Part shown: positions 1-8,103 of the stretch, one piece after another
Layout of the letters: every line of letters starts with the position of its first letter
How positions within the stretch are numbered: the first letter of the stretch is position 1
Origin: Kosmotoga olearia TBF 19.5.1
GTDB taxonomy: Bacteria; Thermotogota; Thermotogae; Petrotogales; Kosmotogaceae
Length of the DNA: 64,000 nucleotides
Assembly (NCBI RefSeq): GCF_000023325.1
Contig: NC_012785.1
Location: 1,116,001 to 1,180,000, forward strand
Direction of reading: 5' to 3'
The notes under the pieces: generated by a model
The model's database searches: none
Told to the model about the DNA's origin: nothing
The model's input: the letters and a program-made list of their open reading frames with translations, nothing else
Made by a program: the position numbers and the translations under genes

Positions 1-625
1 TCCATTCTGAGAACACGAGATTCGTTGTAATTAACGTGCTCTTTGTTTCGTATCTCATTGCCAGGTATTGGAAGAGCAGCTCTGCACCTTCAATGTCAAA
101 GGAAATGTATCCTAATTCGTCTATTATCACCAGATCGAGCTTTTTGAATTGTTTTGCGTATCTCACAAGTTGTTTTTCGTCTTTTGCTTCTTTCAGTTCG
201 TTAATTAGGCCTGCCGCTGTTTTGAATAGAACGTTATATCCTTCTTCACAGGCTTTTATTCCTATCGCCGTTGCCAAATGTGTTTTTCCTGTACCGGAGT
301 TACCCAGTAGTATTAGGTTTCTATTCGCGCTCAGAAATTTCAACGATTTTAGTTCTTTAAGATGTTTCCTGGCGTCTTCTGGAAGGGCTGCTTCGTTGAG
401 TTCTTCAAATCTTTTGGGTGTTGGAAATCCTGCCCGCTTTATTTTCTTCACTATGTTTCTGCTTTCTCTGGATTGTACTTCCGATTCCAGTATCTCCAGA
501 AGGAATTCAATGTAACTCATGCCTTCTTGTTGAGCTTGTCTAGTGATTCTCTCGTAACTGTTGAATATTCCCGGTGTTTTCAGCCTTTTGCACAATCTCA
601 TTAGTTTTTCATCCACGGTGAACAC
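1..625 (-). CDS. istB: IS21 helper ATPase IstB, partial (3' end outside window)
   Basis: IstB is the AAA+ helper of IS21 elements; it binds DNA and ATP and stimulates the IstA transposase. The visible part matches the intact 248-residue copy at 4679-5425, including Walker A (GNSGTGKT) and Walker B (IIDELG). About 40 C-terminal residues lie beyond the left edge. The start codon overlaps the last 17 bases of istA, a usual arrangement for translational coupling in IS21 elements. Confidence 0.93.
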   Translation of the reverse strand, partial: MFTVDEKLMRLCKRLKTPGIFNSYERITRQAQQEGMSYIEFLLEILESEVQSRESRNIVKKIKRAGFPTPKRFEELNEAALPEDARKHLKELKSLKFLSANRNLILLGNSGTGKTHLATAIGIKACEEGYNVLFKTAAGLINELKEAKDEKQLVRYAKQFKKLDLVIIDELGYISFDIEGAELLFQYLAMRYETKSTLITTNLVFSEW

Positions 626-2078
626 CTACCAATCTGTCGAACTCAGAAGGATCACCGTGGTCTATCTGTATCTTCAAAGGATAGTCAAAGGTTTCATATT
701 GTATGGGCTTTTGTTGTAATAGGTTCCTCATTATGTCTGCTGTTGGGATAATCCCGTTTTCAAAGAGCACTTCTACCTTTTCGCAGAAGGTTTTTTCGTC
801 ATAATCGTTCAATAATTCCAGTAATTGTACGAATTCCCTTGGCTTAGTGGTATAATATTTGCCGAACAGGACTTTTAGTGTGTCGTTTAATGCCTGGAAG
901 GCTCTTGATCCTGCAAGGGCTCCAGGCTTTTTTCTTAGGGTGTTCAGGTAGTGAGCTATCTGTATGGCGTATTTACCTTTACCTCTTAAGCGTTTGTGAA
1001 CCGCAACGATTTTGCTTTCTTTCAATATTTCTATACGGTCTGGATATATCTTCAGCTGCACTCTCTTCCCGGGACAATCCTCAGGAACAGAATAGTAATT
1101 ACCGTCCAGCATTATTAACGAATATCTGGATATGATCCTTTCTTCAAGACGATAGTTGTTGTAGCTGGCGGTAGGTAATGCATTTAGTTTTTCTTCATTG
1201 AGAGCTTTTACCGGAACTAACTCTCTTCCATATACAGGAGAAGCATTTAGTTCTGCCAGTTTTTCTTTTAAATATTCATTCGCTTCTTCCAGGGAATCGA
1301 ATTCATTCCTTTCACTGAATACCCAATTTCTAACGAAACCAACACTTTCCTCATCTGTCCCCTTTTCCTGGGGTGAATAAGGATTACACAACCTGGGAGT
1401 GAATCCAAAGAAGGTGGCAAATTTGACGAAGTTCTTGTTCAGGTTCTTCCTGTCTTTCACCACCTTCATGTTGTCGTAGAATATCTCCTGTGGTACACCT
1501 CCAATCTCCTCGAAAAAGTCTATGTGTGCCTGGATTACCTCCTGGGCAGTTTCTCTTTCAAAGACCCTGGAAAAACGATACAGCGAACGATTCAGTACCA
1601 TGAATGCAGCAGGGTATTTCCCTTTTTCACCGGCAATGACGAGTTCCACCTCTCCCCAATCAAATTCAGCTCGTTTACCATCCGGCTTCTGAATGATGTA
1701 GACATCCCTTTGACCGTGTTCTTCCTTCCATTTGCGAACAATCCTTTTCACCGAGGTATAACTTATCTTGTGTCCTTCCTTAACCACCATTTGCCAGATT
1801 TTCTTCGCGGTGAATTGCAAATTCTTGGGTTTGTCCTTGTTGGAATCCAGGAGTTCTTCAATCCTCGCTACTGTCCTTGGCTCAATCGTCCGACGCTTAA
1901 AAGGAACGGGCTTCCTAACAATTACTTCCTTTGCGCTTCCTAATTTCACTGCTTCGATTCTGCGTAAATACTTCCTGACGGTGTTCCGGGATATCCCGGT
2001 GAGTCTTGTTACCTCACGAATAGAACCATATTCCTGATAGAGCCGTTGAATCTCTTTGACCTCGTACACGTTTTTCAC
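609..2078 (-). CDS. istA: IS21 transposase IstA, copy A
   Basis: This 489-residue DDE transposase catalyses strand transfer of the element. An N-terminal HTH (around residues 14-40, with GISRNTVRKYL) should bind the terminal repeats. The RNase H-like core follows, with acidic residues in AEFDWGEVE and IFYDNMK and a downstream glutamate in the SPQEKGTDEE segment. The length is normal for the family. The start is GTG with GGAGGT nine bases upstream. It appears identical to the copy at 5409-6878 and is followed by istB with a 17-base overlap. Confidence 0.95.
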   Translation of the reverse strand: MKNVYEVKEIQRLYQEYGSIREVTRLTGISRNTVRKYLRRIEAVKLGSAKEVIVRKPVPFKRRTIEPRTVARIEELLDSNKDKPKNLQFTAKKIWQMVVKEGHKISYTSVKRIVRKWKEEHGQRDVYIIQKPDGKRAEFDWGEVELVIAGEKGKYPAAFMVLNRSLYRFSRVFERETAQEVIQAHIDFFEEIGGVPQEIFYDNMKVVKDRKNLNKNFVKFATFFGFTPRLCNPYSPQEKGTDEESVGFVRNWVFSERNEFDSLEEANEYLKEKLAELNASPVYGRELVPVKALNEEKLNALPTASYNNYRLEERIISRYSLIMLDGNYYSVPEDCPGKRVQLKIYPDRIEILKESKIVAVHKRLRGKGKYAIQIAHYLNTLRKKPGALAGSRAFQALNDTLKVLFGKYYTTKPREFVQLLELLNDYDEKTFCEKVEVLFENGIIPTADIMRNLLQQKPIQYETFDYPLKIQIDHGDPSEFDRLVGVHRG

Positions 2079-2200
2079 CCCTCGTATACCTCCTTGAGCA
2101 GATTGTTTCTATTATCTCGCTCAAGAAGGTCTTTTTTTCCAGGGGGTAACGGGTCAATTTTCTATGGCCCTGGGGGGTCAATTTTATTTGACCACATACA

Positions 2201-2842
2201 CCATCTCAGGAAATTCCTAACAGCTTCCGTAGAAATGAAATTAGCATCAAAGTAGAGATACAAAATGCGCAAACTTCTGACTCTTGTACCAGGAAAACCC
2301 GAAAATGAAATAACCATGCTCTCATGACCCTTATCGAATAAAGAAAAGAAGACTTCCGTAAAAGCAAAAACTTTCTGGCGTATTGCAAGTTCGGAATAAC
2401 TTGTCTCCTCGTTAATATAAGGATTCACATAATGCAGGACATTTTTAAGTTTGTTAACTATTGCTACTGCTTCGTCTTCCGTAAGTACTCTGAATGTATA
2501 GTTATCCACCTTTTTTGTGTAATAAAGAGAAATTAGTGGATTCTCCTTTTTCCATTCAATCAACCCAAGACGCCACAAACTGTGAAGTATATTTATAACA
2601 TCTTGCACTACTCTATCCCTGGTTGCTCCCTGATACTCTTCTAATATCTTCTTCACGATTCTACCCACAGAGTTCTTGCCGTTGCAAAGCTCAGCAATGA
2701 ATCTAGCAGTATCGTTTAGTTGTAATTGCTGAGTTTCTGGATGCCTTCTACTTAAGAATACCAAACTTCCATTTTCTTCTTTCCTTTTGTATACGAGATT
2801 TTCTTCAATAAATCTGGGTGTACTATCGAGTATTCTGTTCAT
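2201..2842 (-). pseudogene. PqqD-like (RRE) protein with GNAT-like second half, truncated by IS21 copy A
   Basis: From ATG at 2842 (AGGAGGTG eight bases upstream) the protein opens with a PqqD-like domain of about 85 residues; DTARFIAELCNG is the typical helix. PqqD domains present the leader of a ribosomal peptide to its radical SAM enzyme. The second half aligns by eye with the interrupted gene at 7001-7398 through a shared pattern of acidic-D..I..N, LxYxxPF/Y, LxIRxKxF and SLxILxLYF-like steps, suggesting a GNAT-like fold. The reading frame enters the IS at residue 214 and the natural C-terminus is lost. It follows the radical SAM gene in the same operon. The domain calls are by eye. Confidence 0.72.
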
Positions 2843-3081
2843 TTTTCCACCTCCTGATGAGAGAACCACAAATTTACAAAAATGAAGTAAAAAGTTGAAA
2901 AAAATAAGGAGAGACTGTTCGGCTTCGCTTTCCACTACATCTGAGTGTCTGCAACTCCAGCGCTTCTTGTTTTTTGAAATCGCTCAAAGTGCCTTGTATT
3001 CTTATCGCAATGCATTACCCCCATCTTTTCTTCATCTTTTTTGTCAAGCAATCACGATCACGATGAATGTTTAAATGCTCA
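2843..3081. other. Spacer between the radical SAM gene and the PqqD-like gene
   Basis: These 239 bases separate two genes of one operon. Apart from the Shine-Dalgarno sequence of the PqqD-like gene, no open frame with coding character, hairpin or repeat stands out. Confidence 0.5.
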
Positions 3082-4491
3082 TCACTTTGAAGCGTAAAAA
3101 GGGACTCTTTCAGACCTCCTGAATTCAATAAATCCGTCGTAAAATAATGGTTTAAGAAAGTTCAAGACGTCCGCAGAGGTCACAGATAGATCTGAACATA
3201 AATCTGGAAGAGCAATTGCTCCGTTATCAAAAATACTTTTCAGTATCCTTGCTTTGTATCCATCAACTTTGTACTTTCTTTGCAGCGTTTCACCTAATCT
3301 ATAAAACCTTGTCAAGAAAGCTTTATCTTTTTCCAAGTGCATCAGCGTATCTTGACTAACCACAACATAGTATTCTTTGAAAGCTTTTTGGATATTTAGT
3401 AAAAACATTTCAAGCTCTTTCAAGGCACGCTCACATCTTTCGGAAATTTCATCTAAAAACCCCTTTTGGAGCAAACTAACTGGGCAAGGCATACACCAAT
3501 CTTCATAGTAGCATTGAGAACAAATATAAGGTTTCCGCAGTTTTATTAATTCACTAACACTGTTAATAAAATCATCCATTCGTTTTTTGTCTTTTTCTTC
3601 AATAAACTCTTTGTTTAAGAGATCGATCATTGGGAGCCTGCCAACATTTGCCTCTTTATCCAAAATAGCGACACATGGAATAATACAGCCGTTTGGAAGT
3701 AGCGAAAAATTCCCGTTTAATACACCACACCTTGGTGGCAATGGACATAAATCCGTACCATACATGATATTGTAGTAAACTGCTTCAGGAGGAAACAATG
3801 ATTTGGAATTGAGATAATATCTCTTATAGTCTAGGGATAAGTACTCTTCCAAAATAATTTCCCACGCTTCTAAAAATTCTTCAGATGATAAAGCTATATC
3901 TGGGTTCTCCCGAGCATTTCCCTCCAATAAAAGCCCACCTATAACCACCATATCAACTGGAAGTGAATTGAAAAATGCAGGTATCTTATGAACTTCTAAT
4001 TTGTTCTTCCTATTCAAAGTCATTTGAATAACAATGGGCACGTACCTTCCTGGTTCCATAACATTTTTCAGATTATTTAGCGCCTTTAAAATCTGAACAA
4101 ACGTTCCTTTACCACGTATATAATCGTTCGATGTATCGCTAATACCTTCCATGCTTATATTTATTGCACCAACACCGCTATTTACAATTTTCTCTGATAG
4201 TGTAATATCCCGAAGTAATACACCATTTGTAACAAGTTCAGTATAAATCCCTTTCAATGAACAGTAAAAGATAAGCTTGTCAAGTTCTTTAAACAATGTT
4301 GGTTCTTTCGTTGTGAAATTTACTTTTTTAACCCCAATACTTGCTATCTTATTCACTATTTTCATTGCACTGTCAAGATCAAGCTCCTGGAAACTATCTA
4401 ATTTACTCCCTACAAAGCAGTGCTTGCAATTGAGATTACATTTTGGTTCAATTTCCCATCTTATACTTGAAATTTGCAAGCTGTTGAGCAT
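3082..4491 (-). CDS. Radical SAM/SPASM peptide-maturation enzyme
   Basis: A 469-residue radical SAM protein. The cluster motif CNLNCKHC is at residues 18-25. A second cysteine set in the C-terminal half (CPLPPRC, GCIIPC and CSQCYYEDWCMPC) fits a SPASM domain binding extra Fe-S clusters, as in enzymes that cross-link or epimerise ribosomal peptides. The last about 90 residues resemble a winged-helix or PqqD-like recognition domain. I start at ATG 4491, with GGGGTGA upstream; a GTG at 4503 overlaps the stop of the preceding gene. Neighbours are a PqqD-like protein and a GNAT-like protein, the usual company of RiPP maturases. Substrate unknown; the reaction is inference. Confidence 0.85.
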   Translation of the reverse strand: MLNSLQISSIRWEIEPKCNLNCKHCFVGSKLDSFQELDLDSAMKIVNKIASIGVKKVNFTTKEPTLFKELDKLIFYCSLKGIYTELVTNGVLLRDITLSEKIVNSGVGAINISMEGISDTSNDYIRGKGTFVQILKALNNLKNVMEPGRYVPIVIQMTLNRKNKLEVHKIPAFFNSLPVDMVVIGGLLLEGNARENPDIALSSEEFLEAWEIILEEYLSLDYKRYYLNSKSLFPPEAVYYNIMYGTDLCPLPPRCGVLNGNFSLLPNGCIIPCVAILDKEANVGRLPMIDLLNKEFIEEKDKKRMDDFINSVSELIKLRKPYICSQCYYEDWCMPCPVSLLQKGFLDEISERCERALKELEMFLLNIQKAFKEYYVVVSQDTLMHLEKDKAFLTRFYRLGETLQRKYKVDGYKARILKSIFDNGAIALPDLCSDLSVTSADVLNFLKPLFYDGFIEFRRSERVPFYASK

Positions 4492-4499
4492 GGTATCAC

Positions 4500-4617
4500 T
4501 CACCCCAAAAAGTATGAATATACAACCAGATCAGCTGTATAAAATTCGCCTTCTAATACAATTTCTTTGGTAAAGCCCGATTTCCTTAACAAATCAGTCA
4601 ATTCTTTTTGTCCAGTT
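4500..4617 (-). pseudogene. 3' part of the GNAT-like gene split by IS21 copy B
   Basis: When the IS and one copy of the 6-bp target duplication are removed, this piece joins in frame to the 5' part at 7001-7398. It gives a continuous C-terminus running through QKELTDLLRKSGF, then a D-x-VVYSYF-like last strand, and TGA at 4500-4502. A glycine-phenylalanine step before a final beta strand is typical of GNAT acetyltransferase C-termini. The stop overlaps the upstream GTG of the radical SAM gene, so the two genes were translationally coupled before the insertion. Confidence 0.75.
4612..4617. repeat. Target-site duplication of IS21 copy B, left copy (CCAGTT)
   Basis: CCAGTT lies directly outside the left terminus of copy B and is repeated at 7001-7006 outside the right terminus. 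IS21 elements make short target duplications of 4-8 bp, so six is normal. Removing one copy with the IS restores the reading frame of the interrupted gene. Confidence 0.85.
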
Positions 4618-4678
4618 TGTATAAAGTCAATAGGTTTTTGACCCGGGAGGGCCATAAGGAAATGACCCGCTACCCACC

Positions 4679-5425
4679 TCAGGTATCTTCTAAAATATCC
4701 CTTCTTCGGTAACTTCTTCCAGACATATTGAGAATCAAAGTGTTGTGTGTAATTCTGTCTAACAATGCCATGGTTAGCGCTTTGTCATGGAAAATCTTTA
4801 TCCATTCTGAGAACACGAGATTCGTTGTAATTAACGTGCTCTTTGTTTCGTATCTCATTGCCAGGTATTGGAAGAGCAGCTCTGCACCTTCAATGTCAAA
4901 GGAAATGTATCCTAATTCGTCTATTATCACCAGATCGAGCTTTTTGAATTGTTTTGCGTATCTCACAAGTTGTTTTTCGTCTTTTGCTTCTTTCAGTTCG
5001 TTAATTAGGCCTGCCGCTGTTTTGAATAGAACGTTATATCCTTCTTCACAGGCTTTTATTCCTATCGCCGTTGCCAAATGTGTTTTTCCTGTACCGGAGT
5101 TACCCAGTAGTATTAGGTTTCTATTCGCGCTCAGAAATTTCAACGATTTTAGTTCTTTAAGATGTTTCCTGGCGTCTTCTGGAAGGGCTGCTTCGTTGAG
5201 TTCTTCAAATCTTTTGGGTGTTGGAAATCCTGCCCGCTTTATTTTCTTCACTATGTTTCTGCTTTCTCTGGATTGTACTTCCGATTCCAGTATCTCCAGA
5301 AGGAATTCAATGTAACTCATGCCTTCTTGTTGAGCTTGTCTAGTGATTCTCTCGTAACTGTTGAATATTCCCGGTGTTTTCAGCCTTTTGCACAATCTCA
5401 TTAGTTTTTCATCCACGGTGAACAC
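4679..5425 (-). CDS. istB: IS21 helper ATPase IstB, copy B
   Basis: The complete 248-residue IstB. An N-terminal helical region is followed by an AAA+ domain with Walker A GNSGTGKTH near residue 107, Walker B LDLVIIDELGY near residue 164, and a sensor segment TTNL. The length is that of the family. ATG at 5425 overlaps the 3' end of istA by 17 bases. Its stop lies just inside the left terminal repeat of the element. Confidence 0.96.
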   Translation of the reverse strand: MFTVDEKLMRLCKRLKTPGIFNSYERITRQAQQEGMSYIEFLLEILESEVQSRESRNIVKKIKRAGFPTPKRFEELNEAALPEDARKHLKELKSLKFLSANRNLILLGNSGTGKTHLATAIGIKACEEGYNVLFKTAAGLINELKEAKDEKQLVRYAKQFKKLDLVIIDELGYISFDIEGAELLFQYLAMRYETKSTLITTNLVFSEWIKIFHDKALTMALLDRITHNTLILNMSGRSYRRRDILEDT

Positions 5426-6878
5426 CTACCAATCTGTCGAACTCAGAAGGATCACCGTGGTCTATCTGTATCTTCAAAGGATAGTCAAAGGTTTCATATT
5501 GTATGGGCTTTTGTTGTAATAGGTTCCTCATTATGTCTGCTGTTGGGATAATCCCGTTTTCAAAGAGCACTTCTACCTTTTCGCAGAAGGTTTTTTCGTC
5601 ATAATCGTTCAATAATTCCAGTAATTGTACGAATTCCCTTGGCTTAGTGGTATAATATTTGCCGAACAGGACTTTTAGTGTGTCGTTTAATGCCTGGAAG
5701 GCTCTTGATCCTGCAAGGGCTCCAGGCTTTTTTCTTAGGGTGTTCAGGTAGTGAGCTATCTGTATGGCGTATTTACCTTTACCTCTTAAGCGTTTGTGAA
5801 CCGCAACGATTTTGCTTTCTTTCAATATTTCTATACGGTCTGGATATATCTTCAGCTGCACTCTCTTCCCGGGACAATCCTCAGGAACAGAATAGTAATT
5901 ACCGTCCAGCATTATTAACGAATATCTGGATATGATCCTTTCTTCAAGACGATAGTTGTTGTAGCTGGCGGTAGGTAATGCATTTAGTTTTTCTTCATTG
6001 AGAGCTTTTACCGGAACTAACTCTCTTCCATATACAGGAGAAGCATTTAGTTCTGCCAGTTTTTCTTTTAAATATTCATTCGCTTCTTCCAGGGAATCGA
6101 ATTCATTCCTTTCACTGAATACCCAATTTCTAACGAAACCAACACTTTCCTCATCTGTCCCCTTTTCCTGGGGTGAATAAGGATTACACAACCTGGGAGT
6201 GAATCCAAAGAAGGTGGCAAATTTGACGAAGTTCTTGTTCAGGTTCTTCCTGTCTTTCACCACCTTCATGTTGTCGTAGAATATCTCCTGTGGTACACCT
6301 CCAATCTCCTCGAAAAAGTCTATGTGTGCCTGGATTACCTCCTGGGCAGTTTCTCTTTCAAAGACCCTGGAAAAACGATACAGCGAACGATTCAGTACCA
6401 TGAATGCAGCAGGGTATTTCCCTTTTTCACCGGCAATGACGAGTTCCACCTCTCCCCAATCAAATTCAGCTCGTTTACCATCCGGCTTCTGAATGATGTA
6501 GACATCCCTTTGACCGTGTTCTTCCTTCCATTTGCGAACAATCCTTTTCACCGAGGTATAACTTATCTTGTGTCCTTCCTTAACCACCATTTGCCAGATT
6601 TTCTTCGCGGTGAATTGCAAATTCTTGGGTTTGTCCTTGTTGGAATCCAGGAGTTCTTCAATCCTCGCTACTGTCCTTGGCTCAATCGTCCGACGCTTAA
6701 AAGGAACGGGCTTCCTAACAATTACTTCCTTTGCGCTTCCTAATTTCACTGCTTCGATTCTGCGTAAATACTTCCTGACGGTGTTCCGGGATATCCCGGT
6801 GAGTCTTGTTACCTCACGAATAGAACCATATTCCTGATAGAGCCGTTGAATCTCTTTGACCTCGTACACGTTTTTCAC
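5409..6878 (-). CDS. istA: IS21 transposase IstA, copy B
   Basis: A 489-residue transposase apparently identical to the copy at 609-2078: N-terminal HTH, DDE core with FDWGEVE, FYDNMK and the EKGTDEE segment, and a C-terminal DNA-binding-like extension. GTG start at 6878 with GGAGGT nine bases upstream. Nothing in the frame suggests decay. Confidence 0.96.
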   Translation of the reverse strand: MKNVYEVKEIQRLYQEYGSIREVTRLTGISRNTVRKYLRRIEAVKLGSAKEVIVRKPVPFKRRTIEPRTVARIEELLDSNKDKPKNLQFTAKKIWQMVVKEGHKISYTSVKRIVRKWKEEHGQRDVYIIQKPDGKRAEFDWGEVELVIAGEKGKYPAAFMVLNRSLYRFSRVFERETAQEVIQAHIDFFEEIGGVPQEIFYDNMKVVKDRKNLNKNFVKFATFFGFTPRLCNPYSPQEKGTDEESVGFVRNWVFSERNEFDSLEEANEYLKEKLAELNASPVYGRELVPVKALNEEKLNALPTASYNNYRLEERIISRYSLIMLDGNYYSVPEDCPGKRVQLKIYPDRIEILKESKIVAVHKRLRGKGKYAIQIAHYLNTLRKKPGALAGSRAFQALNDTLKVLFGKYYTTKPREFVQLLELLNDYDEKTFCEKVEVLFENGIIPTADIMRNLLQQKPIQYETFDYPLKIQIDHGDPSEFDRLVGVHRG

Positions 6879-7000
6879 CCCTCGTATACCTCCTTGAGCA
6901 GATTGTTTCTATTATCTCGCTCAAGAAGGTCTTTTTTTCCAGGGGGTAACGGGTCAATTTTCTATGGCCCTGGGGGGTCAATTTTATTTGACCACATACA

Positions 7001-7006
7001 CCAGTT
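7001..7006. repeat. Target-site duplication of IS21 copy B, right copy (CCAGTT)
   Basis: The second copy of CCAGTT, paired with 4612-4617 across the element. Confidence 0.85.
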
Positions 7007-7398
7007 ACGTTTTTTTCTATTTTTAGATTAACTTTAACTTTGCTTATGACCGGATGTGCTTGGGACAAATTATGTATAGAATCAACGAGGAATTCTTCTG
7101 CTTTTGAAGGCCGGTTTCTACTTGCAAATAACACCAAGTCTGCAGACTTGGAAAAACTTCCAGGTGACGGTAATTGATAATATGAAACCTTGTGAATTTT
7201 CCCATCTACAAATTCGCTGTAAACATAAATAGAGTAATTGAAAAACTTCTCCCGAATATAGAGATCATTAAACACCTGTTTGTACACAAATGGACTCAAG
7301 TAATTTAAGCCTTTGCTGAAATTGGATTTATTTATAAACTCTATTAACGGCCTAATATCAGCATCTGATAATGCCCTTCTAATACTACTTTCCATCAT
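7001..7398 (-). pseudogene. 5' part of a GNAT-like gene split by IS21 copy B
   Basis: ATG at 7398 (a second ATG follows at 7395) has GGAGGTG upstream. About 133 codons are read before the IS is reached; joined to 4500-4617 the protein would be about 170 residues. The N-terminal pattern (D-A-D-I..L-I-E-F-I-N, then L-N-Y-L-S-P-F) and the C-terminal GF...D.VVYSYF are compatible with a GNAT fold, and the order of conserved steps parallels the second half of the PqqD-like protein at 2201-2842. The start overlaps the end of the preceding gene. Role probably in peptide maturation with the radical SAM enzyme, by context only. Confidence 0.72.
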
Positions 7399-7876
7399 TT
7401 TCTGGCACCTCCGCAATTTCTCTTGTTTCAGATAAGCCAAACAAATCTTCTGGTTTAAGATTCCACACATTTTCTTCTACTACATCTATATTCACACTTT
7501 TTTCCCAGTAGACTTCTGGAACCTTATAACCTTGTCCTTGGAGATCTAAATCTTCGATTGATTTTACTCGATCTGCAAGCCATCTGTGAAAAAAGTGACA
7601 GACACTCTTTTCTAAACAACAACTTTCGGTTTTCTCACCTCCGAAGAGGATTTTTTCTTGCATTTCCAATGTTCTTGAAAAATCCACCTCTAACGTATCA
7701 GAAGAGATAAAAGCTTTGTTCAAACATTTCCTGCTGTCGATTAGGTAATAATCCAAAACTATCTGTGTATCTTGATTGCTGCTGAGTTTTTCGAATTTTT
7801 CCTCAAGCTTTTGAAAATGGATTTCTTCCCGTTTTCCAAGCCTTCTTTGGCACCTTAGAGAAACCTGTCGCGCCAT
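7385..7876 (-). CDS. Unrecognised protein, probably 5'-truncated, first gene of the peptide-maturation operon
   Basis: The frame is open for 163 codons, but the first about 20 read through an IS3-type remnant in another frame, so the real N-terminus is probably missing. The segment FEKLSSNQDTQIVLDYYLID is shared, at DNA and protein level, with the broken exported-peptide gene at 9607-9903; the two are paralogues. The middle holds SCCLEKSVC, a possible metal or modification site, then HFFHRWLADRV. The C-terminus is acidic. The stop overlaps the start of the GNAT-like gene, showing coupling. It could be a substrate or partner of the radical SAM enzyme; I recognise no family. Confidence 0.5.
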   Translation of the reverse strand: MARQVSLRCQRRLGKREEIHFQKLEEKFEKLSSNQDTQIVLDYYLIDSRKCLNKAFISSDTLEVDFSRTLEMQEKILFGGEKTESCCLEKSVCHFFHRWLADRVKSIEDLDLQGQGYKVPEVYWEKSVNIDVVEENVWNLKPEDLFGLSETREIAEVPENDGK

Positions 7877-7986
7877 TTGTAATACTGAGCTTGTGAAATT
7901 CCATGTTCTCTGCAGATTTGAGAAACGCTCTTTTCTCGACGAAGTTCTTCCAGAATTATTGCCAGCTTTTCTTCTGCCGGGGGTTT
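7855..7986 (-). pseudogene. Remnant of an IS3-type orfA transposase HTH
   Basis: Between stop codons at 7987 and 7855 the minus strand encodes AEEKLAIILEELRREKSVSQ, then ICREHGISQAQYYKWRDRFL. This is the N-terminal helix-turn-helix of IS3/IS911-type OrfA proteins, including the usual YYKWRDRFL ending. No start codon, no orfB and no terminal repeats are visible, and the frame is closed at both ends, so it is a decayed fragment. It lies exactly upstream of the truncated gene at 7385-7876 and probably marks the rearrangement that removed that gene's start. Confidence 0.8.
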
Positions 7987-8103
7987 CTACGCCATTAACT
8001 GCACTCTTTGTCTTTATTCTGGTTCTCTACTTTTTACCTGTTCAATTCTTCAGGGGAGCAGTATATAGTTTTTGTTCCATATTTGGGAGTCGAAGGAAAT
8101 TCA

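Larger units (their letters stand above)
1..2200 (-). mobile_element. IS21-family insertion sequence, copy A (cut by the window edge)
   Basis: This is the first of two copies of one IS21-type element. It carries istA and istB on the minus strand and appears identical to copy B at a constant offset of 4800 bp. Its right end reads inward 5'-TGTATG and stops at about 2200, where the two copies diverge; the next three bases CCA also match but belong to the target duplication in copy B. The left end lies outside the window, so its target duplication cannot be checked. It cuts the PqqD-like gene that starts at 2842. The close identity of the copies suggests recent transposition. Confidence 0.93.
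4618..7000 (-). mobile_element. IS21-family insertion sequence, copy B (complete)
   Basis: A complete 2383-bp element with istA and istB on the minus strand. The ends are 5'-TGTAT at 4618 and ATACA-3' at 7000, flanked by CCAGTT on both sides. Inside each end lies an imperfect inverted repeat of about 40 bp built around TTGACCC, AGGGCCATA and TGACCCG-TACCC, at about 4633-4676 on the left and 6941-6985 on the right. Multiple terminal transposase-binding repeats are a known IS21 trait. The element splits a GNAT-like gene of a peptide-maturation operon. Both ORFs are open, so it may be active. Confidence 0.95.

Noticed and set aside
4728-5315. Long plus-strand frames opposite istB and istA
   Set aside because: They are mirror frames of the transposase genes, repeated in both IS copies, without ribosome sites or protein-like composition.
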